Notes under the pieces: generated by a model | The model's database searches: none | The model's input: the letters and a program-made list of their open reading frames with translations, nothing else | What the model was told of the DNA's origin: nothing | Program-made: the position numbers and the translations under genes | DNA from: Streptomyces sp. 11x1 | GTDB lineage: Bacteria > Actinomycetota > Actinomycetes > Streptomycetales > Streptomycetaceae | Length of the DNA: 64,000 nt | Direction of reading: 5' to 3' | Assembly (NCBI RefSeq): GCF_032598905.1 | Contig: NZ_CP122458.1 | Coordinates: forward strand, 3,410,001-3,474,000 | Shown: one piece after another, positions 7,874 to 17,073 of the stretch | Layout of the letters: each line of letters opens with the position of its first letter | Numbering within the stretch: position 1 is the first letter of the stretch

Positions 7874-8476
7874 TCAAGCTGGAGACTTAAAGGATGGTGT
7901 TGGCGGAGCACTCAGCACTCGTCGAACACACTCCACGAACTCCTGACGGGCACCTGCTGCGGCCGAATCGGCTCCGTTCCAAGGCCCCCAGCTCAGAGCC
8001 TGTCGGGTGCTCCGCGTCTCATCTGGGCCCAACCGATTTTCCGTGACTCCGCGGAGCTCTTGCAGCGACATTTCCAGTCCAAGCACGACCTCGTCAATCT
8101 CTTTTGGGCCCAGCATTGCGACACGCTCAAACGCCGTCGCCGTCGGCTCTACGGCTTCTTCCACCTCTTCCAGGAGCATGTTGCAGATCTCGCCGAGGTC
8201 GCCCTGCAGCACGCCGTGGGCATCCTCGTAGTAGGCATCGACTGCCCGTGTCCAGATCCTTTTTAGGTGCTTCTGGGCCGCATCCCACTCCTGGAGAAGG
8301 GTGAGGTAGGAAGCCATTCGTTGGCCCCTGATCCACTGGCCATGCTCCGTCGTGGCCTGGTCTCGCACCTGCCGAGCCATGGCACGCGCTGCTGAGACAG
8401 CGCCAAACACTCCGCCGCTAACGCCTCCGATAGCACCGGCCATACCGGCAATCACAGCAGCAAGACCCTCATCCAT
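7874..8476 (-). CDS. Hypothetical protein with an N-terminal hydrophobic segment
   Basis: A 200-residue protein. I start it at the ATG at 8476 because GGGGAGG lies just upstream; the frame could extend to 8608 without a ribosome site. The first 25 residues (DEGLAAVIAGMAGAIGGVSG) are Gly/Ala-rich and hydrophobic, probably one membrane anchor. The segment with MARQVRDQATTEHGQWIRGQR that follows resembles many Streptomyces proteins of unknown function, which have a Gly/Ala helix and then a helical cytoplasmic domain. The rest is acidic and helical. It is the last gene before the att/tRNA fragment at 8726 and is convergent with the defence-associated operon, so it is part of the island. Confidence 0.6.
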   Translation of the reverse strand: MDEGLAAVIAGMAGAIGGVSGGVFGAVSAARAMARQVRDQATTEHGQWIRGQRMASYLTLLQEWDAAQKHLKRIWTRAVDAYYEDAHGVLQGDLGEICNMLLEEVEEAVEPTATAFERVAMLGPKEIDEVVLGLEMSLQELRGVTENRLGPDETRSTRQALSWGPWNGADSAAAGARQEFVECVRRVLSAPPTPSFKSPA

Positions 8477-8725
8477 CCCCACAACCTCCCCTGTCAAGCG
8501 CGTTGGCGTTCTCGCCGCCCTGAGACGTGCCCACTGTGTCGTGTCGCGGGCCGTGTTCTGCACAGGATCGCTCATGCGAGTGGGGCCAGAGGCCACTACC
8601 TGCGGCACTAGGCAGTGCCCTATGGGCCTCCGGCAGCAACCAGGGCTACGTGGACTACCTGTGGACCGGCGCCAGACGAGTGAGTATCTGCAGGGCCCTG
8701 ACCAGCTACATCACCCGCCCCTCAA

Positions 8726-8773
8726 GCGGCCTCCGGAGCCGTGTGCGCAGGTTCGAATCCTGCCGGGGGCACC
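8726..8773 (+). other. attR-like site: 3' part of tRNA-Arg(CCG), 5' half missing
   Basis: The sequence folds as the 3' two-thirds of a tRNA. The anticodon stem is 8726-8730/8738-8742, with loop CTCCGGA (anticodon CCG, arginine), a four-base variable loop, the T-arm GCAGG-TTCGAAT-CCTGC at 8747-8763, the acceptor 3' strand CGGGGGC at 8764-8770 and then ACC. No matching GCCCCCG acceptor strand or TAGCTCAG D-arm lies upstream. A typical tRNA terminator follows at 8838. Tyrosine integrases insert into tRNA 3' ends and leave such a duplicate at the far end of the element. I infer that the intact tRNA lies left of the window and that everything from there to here is the element. Confidence 0.75.
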
Positions 8774-8837
8774 CAGAACATTGGAACAGAATCGGGGGTC
8801 GGGCATTTCGTCCCGGCCTCTGAACCCGGGTGCCATG

Positions 8838-8875
8838 ATCGGGTACCAGCACTTCGGTGCGGGTGCCCGATTTTT
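8838..8875 (+). terminator. Rho-independent terminator downstream of the tRNA-Arg 3' end
   Basis: ATCGGGTACC and GCAC pair with GTGC and GGTGCCCGAT around a TTCG tetraloop, followed by TTTTT. It lies 65 bases after the tRNA fragment, where a tRNA transcript would end. That suggests the DNA on this side is original chromosome. Confidence 0.75.
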
Positions 8876-9611
8876 CGTCTTCCTGTCGCTGCGCCCTGGG
8901 CGGATCGCTGGAACAGCCTTGGGCGCTGCCACGCGGACCACTCGGCCTGGCTAGTGGAGTTCGCCCTTCGATGTGCGCATGCAGGTGACCTCATGTGAGC
9001 GGTCATTTAACTACCCACCATTGTTGGGGTCGGCTGGCCCCGGCGGCTTGTGTGCGGATGGTCAAGCCAGTCAAGGGCATCCATGGCGGCGCTCGGCACT
9101 GGCCTGAGGGCCGTCCTGACCAGCCTGAACGACGACCGCCTCCGTTCGCACCGCGGAGCGCCTGTCCGCGCCGCAGCAGGCGCTGCTGCGCCACCCGCCC
9201 CTGCGGCGGTGGCCGAACGGCACACGCCTGTCGAGACAAGGGCCGCACTGGGGCCTTCCGCCACGTATTCCGCCGAATCCGCGGAGCTGCTCGGCGAGGT
9301 GCTGACCGCGGTCTCGGCTGTTCTGCTGCGTCTCGGTTGCCCCGGCGTCGCAGAGGAGGCCGTCCGCGCGGCACTGCGCCTGACAAACCCCCGATGCTCC
9401 CGACGGCTCCTTGAACGAAGCCCGCTGGAACGCGGTCGTGGTGCTCGCCAGGTCCCTGCAAGTCGCGGCGCGCGGACCGAGGCCGAACAGAACACGGGTT
9501 GCACGAGGATGACTGAGGGAGGGCCTGGGCGAGTAGGACGGCCGGGACAACTGACAGTTCCCACGGTTGACCATCCCACCAGCCGGGGGATCCTCCGATG
9601 CGCCGTCCGGC
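8876..9611. other. Gene-poor chromosomal stretch next to the att site
   Basis: No gene that I can support. A plus-strand frame from an ATG at 9083 includes SAELLGEVLTAVSAVLLRLG and looks protein-like over about 40 residues. It lacks a ribosome site and then becomes arginine-rich, as out-of-frame GC-rich DNA does. It may be a decayed gene. Confidence 0.35.
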
Positions 9612-11291
9612 TCACAGACCGTGTTCATCCATCAGGCTCATCAGATTCCGCTTGCGTTTCTGGGTGGTGCGCAGAGTCGCGACGTACACGCCGAACTCGT
9701 CCTCCGTGCCCAGGCGGCGGTGGCAGTCGCGGATGCTCAGCAGCAAGCCGACGAGCCGCTCGTAGACAGCGTTGCCGGTCTGCTTCAGCAGGGGTTCGGC
9801 CAGGCGCAGGTAGACGCCGAGCGCGTCGGCGGGGCGGTCGGCGCGGGCCTGGTCGGTGAGGGCAAGCCATTGCCGGTCGTCGGCACCCGCGTCGGTGGCG
9901 GCCTGCCAGGCGGCGTCGGTGTCCTTGTCGTCGAGCAGGACGTCGACCAGGACGGGGCCGGCGTACCAGCCCCCTCGCCGGGGTCCCGCGGCGTCGGCGC
10001 GGAGCAGGGCCAGGGCCGCCTCACGTTCGGCCGGCCAGCACTCGGCGGCGCGGGCGGCGGCCCGCAGCTGCTGGTAGGTGAGCAGGGAGAGGCGGGCGCC
10101 GAAGTGGTCGCGGCGCAGGGCGACCGCGTCGGCGAGCCGGGCCACCTGCGCGTAGCGCTCGCAGAGGTGGTCGACGAGGGCGGTATCGACGGTGGCGAGG
10201 TCCTCGACCTCCCGGATACCGCGTTCCGCCCAGCTCAGCGCCTCGGCGGGGCGCCCCGCCGTGTCCAGCTCGCGGGCGATGACCAGGTGCGTGTGTCCGT
10301 TCGGCGCCAGGTCGGCCGCGTGTACGGCGATCACCGCGTCGACGTCGCCTCCCGCCTTGGCCAGACGCTCCATCAGGTACTTCTCGGCCCAGCCGCGACG
10401 GTTGCCCCGCCACGCCTCGGCCGCCAGCTTCCGCAGGACGCCCATTCCCTCTTCGCCGAGGACGTTTTCGTAGTCGAGCGGATCGATGTCGGTGAGGCCG
10501 TCGTCCAAGTCTCCGAGCACATGGCCGACCAGCCAGTGCGCGAGCTCCTCGGGGGCGGGGCGAGCCGCACGGCAGGCGTCGAGGTGGGCGTCGGCGAGGT
10601 CGGCACCGATCTGTCCGAGCCAGCCGTCGGAGTCGTCGACGCTCTCCACAGCCTCGGCCAGCAGCCGCATCGCCTCCCGCGCCAGGGTGATCGCGTCGAT
10701 GGCCCGGCCCGAGCCGGTGAGCGCGCCGATGGCGGACACTGCCTGCCCGGCCTGGTCGGCGTAGGCGCGGGCATCGGCGTACTCGACGTATCCGTACTGC
10801 GCGAAGGGACCGATGTCGATCAGGTCGCGGATACGGGCCCGGACCCCGGCGAGGTCTCCGCGGGCGCTCGCGGCCCGCAGTTCCAGACGGCGGCGCAGCT
10901 GCCTGTTCTCGTCGATCTCTTCCCGCAGCAGAGCGAGCAACTCCGGCTGGGAGAGGGCCGACAGCCACGCGTCGAGGTCCTGGGCCCGGTCCCGGGCCGC
11001 CTTCCGCTGCCGCGGCAGGCTCTCCCGTTGGGCGAGCACGGTCAGGCCGAGGGCGACCAGGTGCTTGCAGAAGTTGCCCTCCATGCCGTACGGGCAGTCG
11101 CACTCGCCGGACAGCCCACCGGGCGCGTCCAGGGCCAGCTCCACCTCGTACCGTTCCGTGCCGTGGACGCTCGCGGTGACCCAGCCGTCACCGACCTCGA
11201 CCCCGGACACAGCGTCGACATAGCCGCGCCCGCGGTCGAAGGAACGGGAGCCCGCCAGCTTCTTGAGGTTCGCCTCGGTGAGGCCGCGCAT
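9612..11291 (-). CDS. SWIM zinc-finger protein
   Basis: A 559-residue protein. I start it at MRGLTEANLKK (ATG at 11291); the frame extends further upstream but loses protein character. The SWIM motif CxCx(n)CxH is clear: Cys64 and Cys66 in ECDCPYG, and Cys75 and His77 in CKHLVAL. The rest is a long Ala/Leu-rich helical repeat region that resembles TPR-like arrays, for example AYADQAGQAVSAIGALTGSG and HLVIARELDTAGRPAEAL. SWIM domains bind DNA or proteins; this actinobacterial class has no known substrate. The gene is followed on the same strand by gene-poor DNA. The DrmC-like gene upstream is 264 bases away, so it is probably separately transcribed. Confidence 0.8.
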   Translation of the reverse strand: MRGLTEANLKKLAGSRSFDRGRGYVDAVSGVEVGDGWVTASVHGTERYEVELALDAPGGLSGECDCPYGMEGNFCKHLVALGLTVLAQRESLPRQRKAARDRAQDLDAWLSALSQPELLALLREEIDENRQLRRRLELRAASARGDLAGVRARIRDLIDIGPFAQYGYVEYADARAYADQAGQAVSAIGALTGSGRAIDAITLAREAMRLLAEAVESVDDSDGWLGQIGADLADAHLDACRAARPAPEELAHWLVGHVLGDLDDGLTDIDPLDYENVLGEEGMGVLRKLAAEAWRGNRRGWAEKYLMERLAKAGGDVDAVIAVHAADLAPNGHTHLVIARELDTAGRPAEALSWAERGIREVEDLATVDTALVDHLCERYAQVARLADAVALRRDHFGARLSLLTYQQLRAAARAAECWPAEREAALALLRADAAGPRRGGWYAGPVLVDVLLDDKDTDAAWQAATDAGADDRQWLALTDQARADRPADALGVYLRLAEPLLKQTGNAVYERLVGLLLSIRDCHRRLGTEDEFGVYVATLRTTQKRKRNLMSLMDEHGL

Positions 11292-11555
11292 GATTCTCTT
11301 CCGCCCTGCTGTGGCTGTGCACTTGATGCGTCGCCAGCCTAGGGGCTGCCTCGGGAGCGGGCCCACGACTTCGGAGGGTTTGACCTCCAGCTCGTGAAGT
11401 GCCAGGGCTGGTCGGCTGGTCACGGACCACGTCCAGGCGCGTGGTGGGCCGGGCCGGGCTCGGCTGACGATACAGTGGTTGCGGAGTCCCACCGGTGGGC
11501 ACCGGACCGGGCCCCTGCGGTCGAAGCAGCCACGGCGCAGTGGCGAGTGGCCGAC

Positions 11556-12275
11556 TCAAGGCAACGGCATCAGAATTCCCCGGCGCTGCAGTTCCCGGAT
11601 GTGTTCGGCGGCTCTCTGCGGAGCGGTGCCGCCGGTGACGATCACCCCGGCTTCCAGGTTCCTGCGTACTCCGGACTCGGTGAGGTTCGCGCTGCCCACC
11701 AGCAGGACACGGCGGTCGGCGACAGCCAGTTTGGCGTGCTGACGGGCACGCTCGTGCTCGCGTGCCTCGGGAGCCCAGTGCCACAGTCGCAGACCGGGCA
11801 CCGCGGTGAAGGCGGCAGCCGGTTCGGGTCCGTCGAGCAGTCCGGCCGCGCCTTCCCGGGTTTCGACGACATGGACGTCCACGCCTCGGGCGACGGCTTC
11901 ACGCAGGGCCGATATGAGCGGTGGGTGGCGGCGGGCCGCGTAAGTCATGGCCAGGAGTTCGGAGCGTGCCCGGCTGACGACCTCGGTGAGGACGCGTGCA
12001 GTCGCGCGGACCGGCACGCCCGGTGTGGCCGGGCCGCTCCACACCGTGCGCACCTCCGCCTCGTCCCTGCGCCGGGACCATCCCGCCACGAACCCGCGCA
12101 GGTAGGCGGCCGCCTCGACCGACGGGACGTGATTGCTCTGAGCTGCCTCTCCCTGGAGGAGCAACGGCGGTACGGCGAGATCTACCGGAGGATCACGAAG
12201 TTCGAGAGGGAGCTCCAGGGGATTCGCCAGGTGGGAGGCGAACTCGTCCGCTCGCTCGGTGATCTGTTGGTCCAC
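11556..12275 (-). CDS. drmC: DISARM-type DrmC, phospholipase D-like protein (orphan)
   Basis: A 239-residue protein from a GTG at 12275. The single PLD/HKD motif is HAKLAVADRRVLLVGSANLT near residues 182-201, with the conserved His, Lys and Asp. Upstream segments such as LLAMTYAARRHPPLISALRE and VPGLRLWHWAPEAREHERAR are those I associate with DrmC, the PLD member of the DISARM phage-defence system. Its length of about 240 residues fits DrmC. No drmA, drmB, methylase or helicase gene is in the window. The upstream neighbour is a broken kinase gene, so this is either a relic or a solitary homologue with another role. Confidence 0.7.
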   Translation of the reverse strand: MDQQITERADEFASHLANPLELPLELRDPPVDLAVPPLLLQGEAAQSNHVPSVEAAAYLRGFVAGWSRRRDEAEVRTVWSGPATPGVPVRATARVLTEVVSRARSELLAMTYAARRHPPLISALREAVARGVDVHVVETREGAAGLLDGPEPAAAFTAVPGLRLWHWAPEAREHERARQHAKLAVADRRVLLVGSANLTESGVRRNLEAGVIVTGGTAPQRAAEHIRELQRRGILMPLP

Positions 12276-12395
12276 GGCGGGTTGCCGCGCACCTGATCGC
12301 CGTACCCGGTTCTGCCGCCGTCCCCCAGCCGGGCCGCCGCACCTGGCTCGTCCGCGGCCACTGGTCAGCGAGCCGGTCGCGACTGCCGGAGGTCC

Positions 12396-13330
12396 CTACA
12401 GCTCGGCCAGGCGGCGGACCAGGGAAGAGACCTCGGCGCCGAAGCCGCGCTCGGTCAGTTCGAGTGCGAGCTCACGGCACCGTTCGACCAGGTGAGCCGG
12501 AGGCGAGGTGAGAGCAAGCGTCTCCGATACGGTCCGGCGCCATTCCTCGAGCGCGGTCCGCAGGTCGCCCTCGGGGATCCGGCATTCCGCCACGCCCAGC
12601 CGCGCCTCCAGCGTCAGCGTGCCGTGGCGGGGCAGCTGCCGCCCGTCGCCAAGCGTGGCCACCTTGTCATAGAGCTCCCTGGCACGGCCGTGCCGCCGTC
12701 GAGGCGCGCGCGGCATCGCCGCACATCAGGTGGGCCTCCGCAACGGCGGGTTCCTGAAGCCCCCACTCGGACACGGCGCGAGCGAGCACCGAAGCAAGCC
12801 GTTCGCATTCGGCACCGGGTCCGGTCGCCGCAAGTTCCGCCCTGGCCAGGGCTATCAGGTCGGCGAATTCCCCACGTCCGAGCCAGGGCCCGCGTCGCCG
12901 CACGGGACGACGGGAGCCGCCGTGCCGGACATGTTCGGCATGCCCCGCGGGGTCCGCCCACCCCCTCGGCCCGGGAGGCCCGAGGGCAGGGCCTGCTCCG
13001 CCCAGCCGGTACCGGGCCGTGGGGTCCGGATGCAGCTCCGGGTCGGGTCCGGGGTCACCGGGTGCGGGCAGGTGTCCGCGCAGTACGGCGAGTGCTTCGC
13101 CGATGCCTGCCGGACGGTCGGCGGGTGTCTTGCCGAGCAGGTCCCACACGAGTTCGTCGAGGTCCTCGGGAATGCCGAGGTAGATGTCCCGCACGCGGGG
13201 CGGTAGGTCTTCGAGGTGCTGTATGTCCTTGTTCCGGTCCGGCTTGTCCTCGAACGGCTTCTCGCCCGTCAGCAATTCGAAGAGCACACAGCCGAACGCG
13301 TAGAGGTCCACCGCCAGCGGGTCCCTGTCG
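12396..13330 (-). pseudogene. Ser/Thr protein kinase remnant with helical C-terminal region
   Basis: The readable part begins inside the kinase C-lobe: DPLAVDLYAFGCVLFELLTG is the DxWxxG region (subdomain IX), and DLLGKTPADRPAG is the RxxS-like end (subdomain XI). No N-lobe, catalytic HRD loop or DFG motif is present; the sequence switches near 13,330 into a LysR gene on the other strand. Downstream, a helical region (AELAATGPGAECERLASVLA) slips frame near 12,700 into ARELYDKVATLGDGRQLPRH and ends at 12396. The gene is therefore truncated at its 5' end and frameshifted near its 3' end. The helical tail looks like the TPR-type repeats of large actinobacterial kinases. Confidence 0.7.
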
Positions 13331-14215
13331 AGGTTGCGCCGGCACTTCAGCGACGACCTGTTGGTGCGGGTGGGTCGTGAGTACCAACGCACGCCGCTCG
13401 CCGACCGTCTCCTGCCGCTCGTCCAGGAGACCTTGCGCAAAGCAGAGGAGACGTTGTCACTGATCCAGCCGTTCGAACCCGAGCACAGTACCCAGCGGTT
13501 CTCCATCGTGATGTCCGACTACCTGATGACGATGATGGCCGAGCCACTGCTGCGTGCCATCGGGAGCGCGGCCCCGGGTGCACGCATCGACATCCACCTC
13601 CCGGTCCCGGCCGAGCCGACCGACGACACCCGGTTGCGCCGCCATGACCTGCTCCTGCTGCCACTCGGCCACCGCCAGCCGGGGTTCAGCGAGCCGGTGC
13701 TGCGCGACCGCTTCGTCTGCCTCGTCGACGCCGGCAACCCCCGGCTGACCGGTCGCGGACTGAGTCTGGGCGACTTCGCCGAAATGCCGCATGCGGCGGC
13801 CGAGTTCGGCAAGGTTCTGATGCTCTTCGACCGTCACCTGGACAGCCAGGGCATCACACCGAGGATCCGGACCAGTGTGCCCGGCTTCAGTCTGCTGCCC
13901 TCTCTTGTAAGTGGCACGGACATGGTGGCGCTGGTCCCGGAGCGGCTCGCCAGACGGTACGCCGACTCCACCGGCTGCACGGTCGTGCCGACGCCGTTCC
14001 CCGAGGTGTCGTTCGTGGAAGCCATGTACTGGCACCGCAACCAGCAGAACGACCCCGGCCACCAGTGGTTGCGCGCCATGGTGAGGCGGGTCGGAGCTGA
14101 CCGAGGAGGAGCCGGAGAGCAGGCCGACCGCGAGGGCCTGGCCGACGTGGACGACAGTCGTCATCACCACGGCGGTGCGGACCCGGTTCCGTCACCCGAC
14201 GCTGATCACGGATGA
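13331..14215 (+). pseudogene. LysR-family regulator lacking its DNA-binding half
   Basis: The frame opens inside the LysR winged helix: LRRHFSDDLLVRVGREYQRT is normally preceded by about 45 residues carrying the helix-turn-helix, and these are absent. The effector domain is well kept, from RFSIVMSDYLMTMMAEPLL through HDLLLLPLGHRQPG to YWHRNQQNDPGHQWLRAMV. After about residue 255 the sequence turns unlike LysR (GGAGEQADREG), so the true C-terminus is probably lost to a frameshift. The junction with the kinase remnant on the opposite strand near 13,330 suggests one deletion or inversion removed both 5' ends. Confidence 0.75.
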
Positions 14216-14477
14216 GGCCAACCACCTCGTCCGCCGTGGTCCGCCTGCCGTCCGGGACCGAGCCACTGCGCGGCCGGGCCGTTGGGGACCTGCGTCTGCC
14301 GGCCCTTCGCCTACCGCACCCGCCCCCACCCTCTCCGGCCGAGGAGCACTGTGCGGAACGCCGTCCGGGAGTCCGTTGAGGTACTCCCGGACCCTCACGG
14401 CCCGCTCGACGCTGTCCTCGCCAACCTCCGATGTGGAGGTCGCTCACCTGCGCGATGAGCAGGGGAACCCTCCGTCC

Positions 14478-15170
14478 TCACACACTGAGCGCGGTCCGTA
14501 CGGTCTGTTCGGCCGCCACCCCGCCGTCGCCGGAGGAGGTCACGCGTCCCGCTTCCAGGACGTAGTAGCGCTGGGCGGCGCGCATGGCGAAGCCGACGTG
14601 CTGTTCGACGAGGAGGACGGACAGGCCGCCGCGTCGGGTGAGGGCGAGGATCGTCTCCTCGATCTCGGCGACGACGGAGGGCTGGATGCCCTCGGTCGGC
14701 TCGTCGAGAAGGAGGAGACTGGGGCGGGTGATCAGGGCGCGGGCGATGGCGAGTTGCTGGCGCTGGCCGCCGGAGAGGAGGCCGGCGCGGCGGCCGGACA
14801 ATTCGCGCAGGGCCGGGAAGAGGTCCAGGGCCTCGGTGATGGCCTCCTTGCCGTCGGGGCGGCCGTCGGCGACGAGTTGGAGGTTCTCGGTGGTGGTGAG
14901 GTGTGGGAAGGACTGCTGGCCCTGCGGGACGTACGCCATGCCTCGGCCCACCCGCCGGTGCGGGGCGAGGTGGGTGATGTCCTCGCCGTCCAGCAGGATC
15001 GTGCCGCCCGTCGGCTTGATCAGTCCCATGGCCGCACGCAGGAGCGTGCTCTTGCCGGCGCCGTTGTGGCCGAGGACGGCCGCGACGCCGTCCGTCGGGA
15101 CCGCGACGGTCACTCCGTGCAGCACGGTGGTGCGGTCGTAGCCGGCCCGGACGGTGTTGATCTCCAACAT
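14478..15170 (-). CDS. urtE: Urea ABC transporter ATP-binding protein UrtE
   Basis: A 230-residue ABC ATPase starting MLEINTVRAGYDRT. Walker A is GHNGAGKST (about residues 34-42), the Q-loop lies in VPQGQQSFPHLT, the signature is LLSGGQRQQLAIARAL, and Walker B is LLLLDEPTEGIQP. The G-I-Q-P after Walker B and the overall order are typical of UrtE/LivF. It is the last gene of the urt operon, five bases after urtD. The pair energises import of urea through UrtB/UrtC. Confidence 0.9.
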   Translation of the reverse strand: MLEINTVRAGYDRTTVLHGVTVAVPTDGVAAVLGHNGAGKSTLLRAAMGLIKPTGGTILLDGEDITHLAPHRRVGRGMAYVPQGQQSFPHLTTTENLQLVADGRPDGKEAITEALDLFPALRELSGRRAGLLSGGQRQQLAIARALITRPSLLLLDEPTEGIQPSVVAEIEETILALTRRGGLSVLLVEQHVGFAMRAAQRYYVLEAGRVTSSGDGGVAAEQTVRTALSV

Positions 15171-15175
15171 GGGCG

Positions 15176-15955
15176 TCACGCCTCCTCGGCGACGGGAACG
15201 GCAGCGGGCTCGGGTTCGGGTTCGGAGGCGCGGCCGAGGTAGACCTCCTGGACCTTGGCGTCGGCCTGGACCTCGGCGACAGAGCCCTCGCTGAGCACCT
15301 TGCCCGCGTGCAGGACGGAGACGCTGCGGGCGAAGGAGCGCATGAAGTCCATGTCGTGCTCGATGACGACGACGGTGTGGTCGCCGCTGACCCGTTGGAG
15401 CAGTTCGCCGGTGGCCTCGCGTTCGTCGTGGCTCATCCCTGCGACGGGCTCGTCGAGCAGCAGCAGCTTCACGTCCTGGACGAGCAGCATGCCGATCTCC
15501 AGCCACTGCTTCTGACCGTGGGCGAGCACGCCCGCCGGGCGATCGCGCAGGTCCGTCAGGCCGGTGGTCTCCAGCGCCCTCGTCACCGACTCCGGTACAC
15601 CCTTGCGGCGCCGCAGCATCGTCCACGGGCCGCGTCCGGCGCCTGCCGCGATGTCGAGGTTCTGCAGGACGGTCAGCTCCTCGAAGACGGTGGCCGTCTG
15701 GAAGGTACGGCCGACGCCCATACGGGCGATCTTGTGGACCGGCTTGCCCAGCAGGTCCTGGTCTCCGAAACGGACCGAGCCGGTCGCCTTCACCAGACCC
15801 GTGACCGCGTCGACGAGTGTGGTCTTGCCGGCGCCGTTCGGCCCGATGAGGAAGCGCAGGTCGCCGGGATGGATGTCCAGGTCCACTCCGTCGACGGCCC
15901 TGAAGCCGTCGAACGTCACGCGCAGGTCGCGGACGGTCAGTCCCTCGCCGCTCAT
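15176..15955 (-). CDS. urtD: Urea ABC transporter ATP-binding protein UrtD
   Basis: A 259-residue ABC ATPase. Walker A is GPNGAGKTT, and the segment GVGRTFQTATVFEELTVLQN is a UrtD/LivG-like Q-loop region. The signature position reads LAHGQKQWLEIGM (LAHGQ in place of LSGGQ), as in UrtD proteins, and Walker B is LLLLDEPVAGMSHDE. The start ATG overlaps the urtC stop by four bases. The C-terminus ends in a short Glu/Pro-rich tail. Confidence 0.9.
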   Translation of the reverse strand: MSGEGLTVRDLRVTFDGFRAVDGVDLDIHPGDLRFLIGPNGAGKTTLVDAVTGLVKATGSVRFGDQDLLGKPVHKIARMGVGRTFQTATVFEELTVLQNLDIAAGAGRGPWTMLRRRKGVPESVTRALETTGLTDLRDRPAGVLAHGQKQWLEIGMLLVQDVKLLLLDEPVAGMSHDEREATGELLQRVSGDHTVVVIEHDMDFMRSFARSVSVLHAGKVLSEGSVAEVQADAKVQEVYLGRASEPEPEPAAVPVAEEA

Positions 15956-17073
15956 GCTGTCTCTCCCGTCGGGGTCGCAACGGTACGGCGCTTGCGCAGG
16001 ACGGTCACCAGGGACGCCAGGCCGCCGGGCAGGAAGCCGACTGCCACGACGAACAGCAGGCCCTGGAGGTACGTCCACGCGGCGGGGTAGGCGTCCGAGA
16101 GCGTGCTCTGCGTCCAGGCCACCGCGATCGCGCCCAGCACCGCGCCCACCAGGCTGGCCCGGCCGCCGACCGCCGCGCCGATGACAAAGCCGATGGACGG
16201 CACGATCCCGATCAGCGCCGGGGAGATGATCCCGACCGCGGGCACGAAGAGGGCGCCGGCCAGGCCCGCCATGCCGGCCGCGACGACGTACGCCACCAGC
16301 TTGACGTTGGCCGGGTTGTAGCCGAGGAAGCGCACCCGCTCCTCGGAGTCCCGTACGGCGACGAGGAGTTCGCCGTAGCGGGAGACGAACAGCTGGCGAG
16401 CGACCGCCATCAGCAGCAGAAGCGCAGCGGCGATGATGAAGTACACCGTCCGCTGGTTGACGGGGTCGTTGAGGTCGTAGCCGAAGAAGCCCTGGATGTC
16501 GGTCAGGCCGTTGGTGCCGCCCGTGGTGGCCTGCTGGCCGACCAGCCAGATGGCCAGGGCCGCCGCGAGGGCCTGGCTGAGGATCGCGAAGTACGCGCCC
16601 TTGACCCGGCGGCGGAAGACGAGGAAGCCGAGCAGCGCGGCGACCGCCATGGGCAGCAGTACGGTCATGGCGAGCGCGAAGGCCGGGTCGGCGAACGGTT
16701 TCCACCACCAGGGCAGCGCGTCACCGGTGCCGTACAGCTGCATGAAGTCGGGCAGGGTCTGGCCGGTGGCGGCGGCGTCGGCGAGCTTGAGGTGCATGGC
16801 CATGGCGTAGCCGCCGAGGCCGAAGAAGACGCCCTGGCCGAGGACCATCAGTCCGCCGCGGCCCCAGGCGAGGCTCACGCCGACGGCCACGATCGCGTAG
16901 CAGAGGTACTTGGCCAGGAGGTTGAGCCGGAAGTCGGACAGGGCGAGCGGGGCGATGCCGAGAAGCAGGACGGCGCCGAGGAGAAACCCGCCGGGCACGC
17001 GGAAGCGTTCCAGGAGGGACGCCGACGGCTGCACCACGGGCGTCGTGCTGGTCGGGGAGGTTGTCGTCGTCAT
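15952..17073 (-). CDS. urtC: Urea ABC transporter permease UrtC
   Basis: A 373-residue permease of the LivM type. After a Thr/Ser-rich start there are about eight to ten hydrophobic segments. The family stretch AWGRGGLMVLGQGVFFGLGG leads the first domain; GAYFAILSQALAAALAIWLV and RYGELLVAVRDSEERVRFLG are typical of UrtC. It overlaps urtB upstream and urtD downstream by four bases each (ATGA), so the three are translationally coupled. It forms the membrane channel with UrtB. Confidence 0.92.
   Translation of the reverse strand: MTTTTSPTSTTPVVQPSASLLERFRVPGGFLLGAVLLLGIAPLALSDFRLNLLAKYLCYAIVAVGVSLAWGRGGLMVLGQGVFFGLGGYAMAMHLKLADAAATGQTLPDFMQLYGTGDALPWWWKPFADPAFALAMTVLLPMAVAALLGFLVFRRRVKGAYFAILSQALAAALAIWLVGQQATTGGTNGLTDIQGFFGYDLNDPVNQRTVYFIIAAALLLLMAVARQLFVSRYGELLVAVRDSEERVRFLGYNPANVKLVAYVVAAGMAGLAGALFVPAVGIISPALIGIVPSIGFVIGAAVGGRASLVGAVLGAIAVAWTQSTLSDAYPAAWTYLQGLLFVVAVGFLPGGLASLVTVLRKRRTVATPTGETA

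Noticed and set aside
8726..8773. Complete tRNA gene
   Set aside because: No D-arm and no 5' acceptor strand can be found upstream, so only the 3' part is present.
9083..9600. Plus-strand frame with a leucine-rich segment near 9,280-9,340
   Set aside because: No ribosome site, and the sequence becomes arginine-rich and frame-shadow-like; not enough to call a gene.
11556..13330. Complete DISARM or BREX system
   Set aside because: Only a DrmC-like gene and a broken kinase are present; no methylase, helicase, DUF1998 or PglZ-type genes.
14216..14477. Possible membrane protein fragment on the minus strand near 14,090-14,180
   Set aside because: A short hydrophobic reading (TTVVHVGQALAVGLLSGSS) exists but has no extension in any frame and lies over the LysR 3' end; too short to support.
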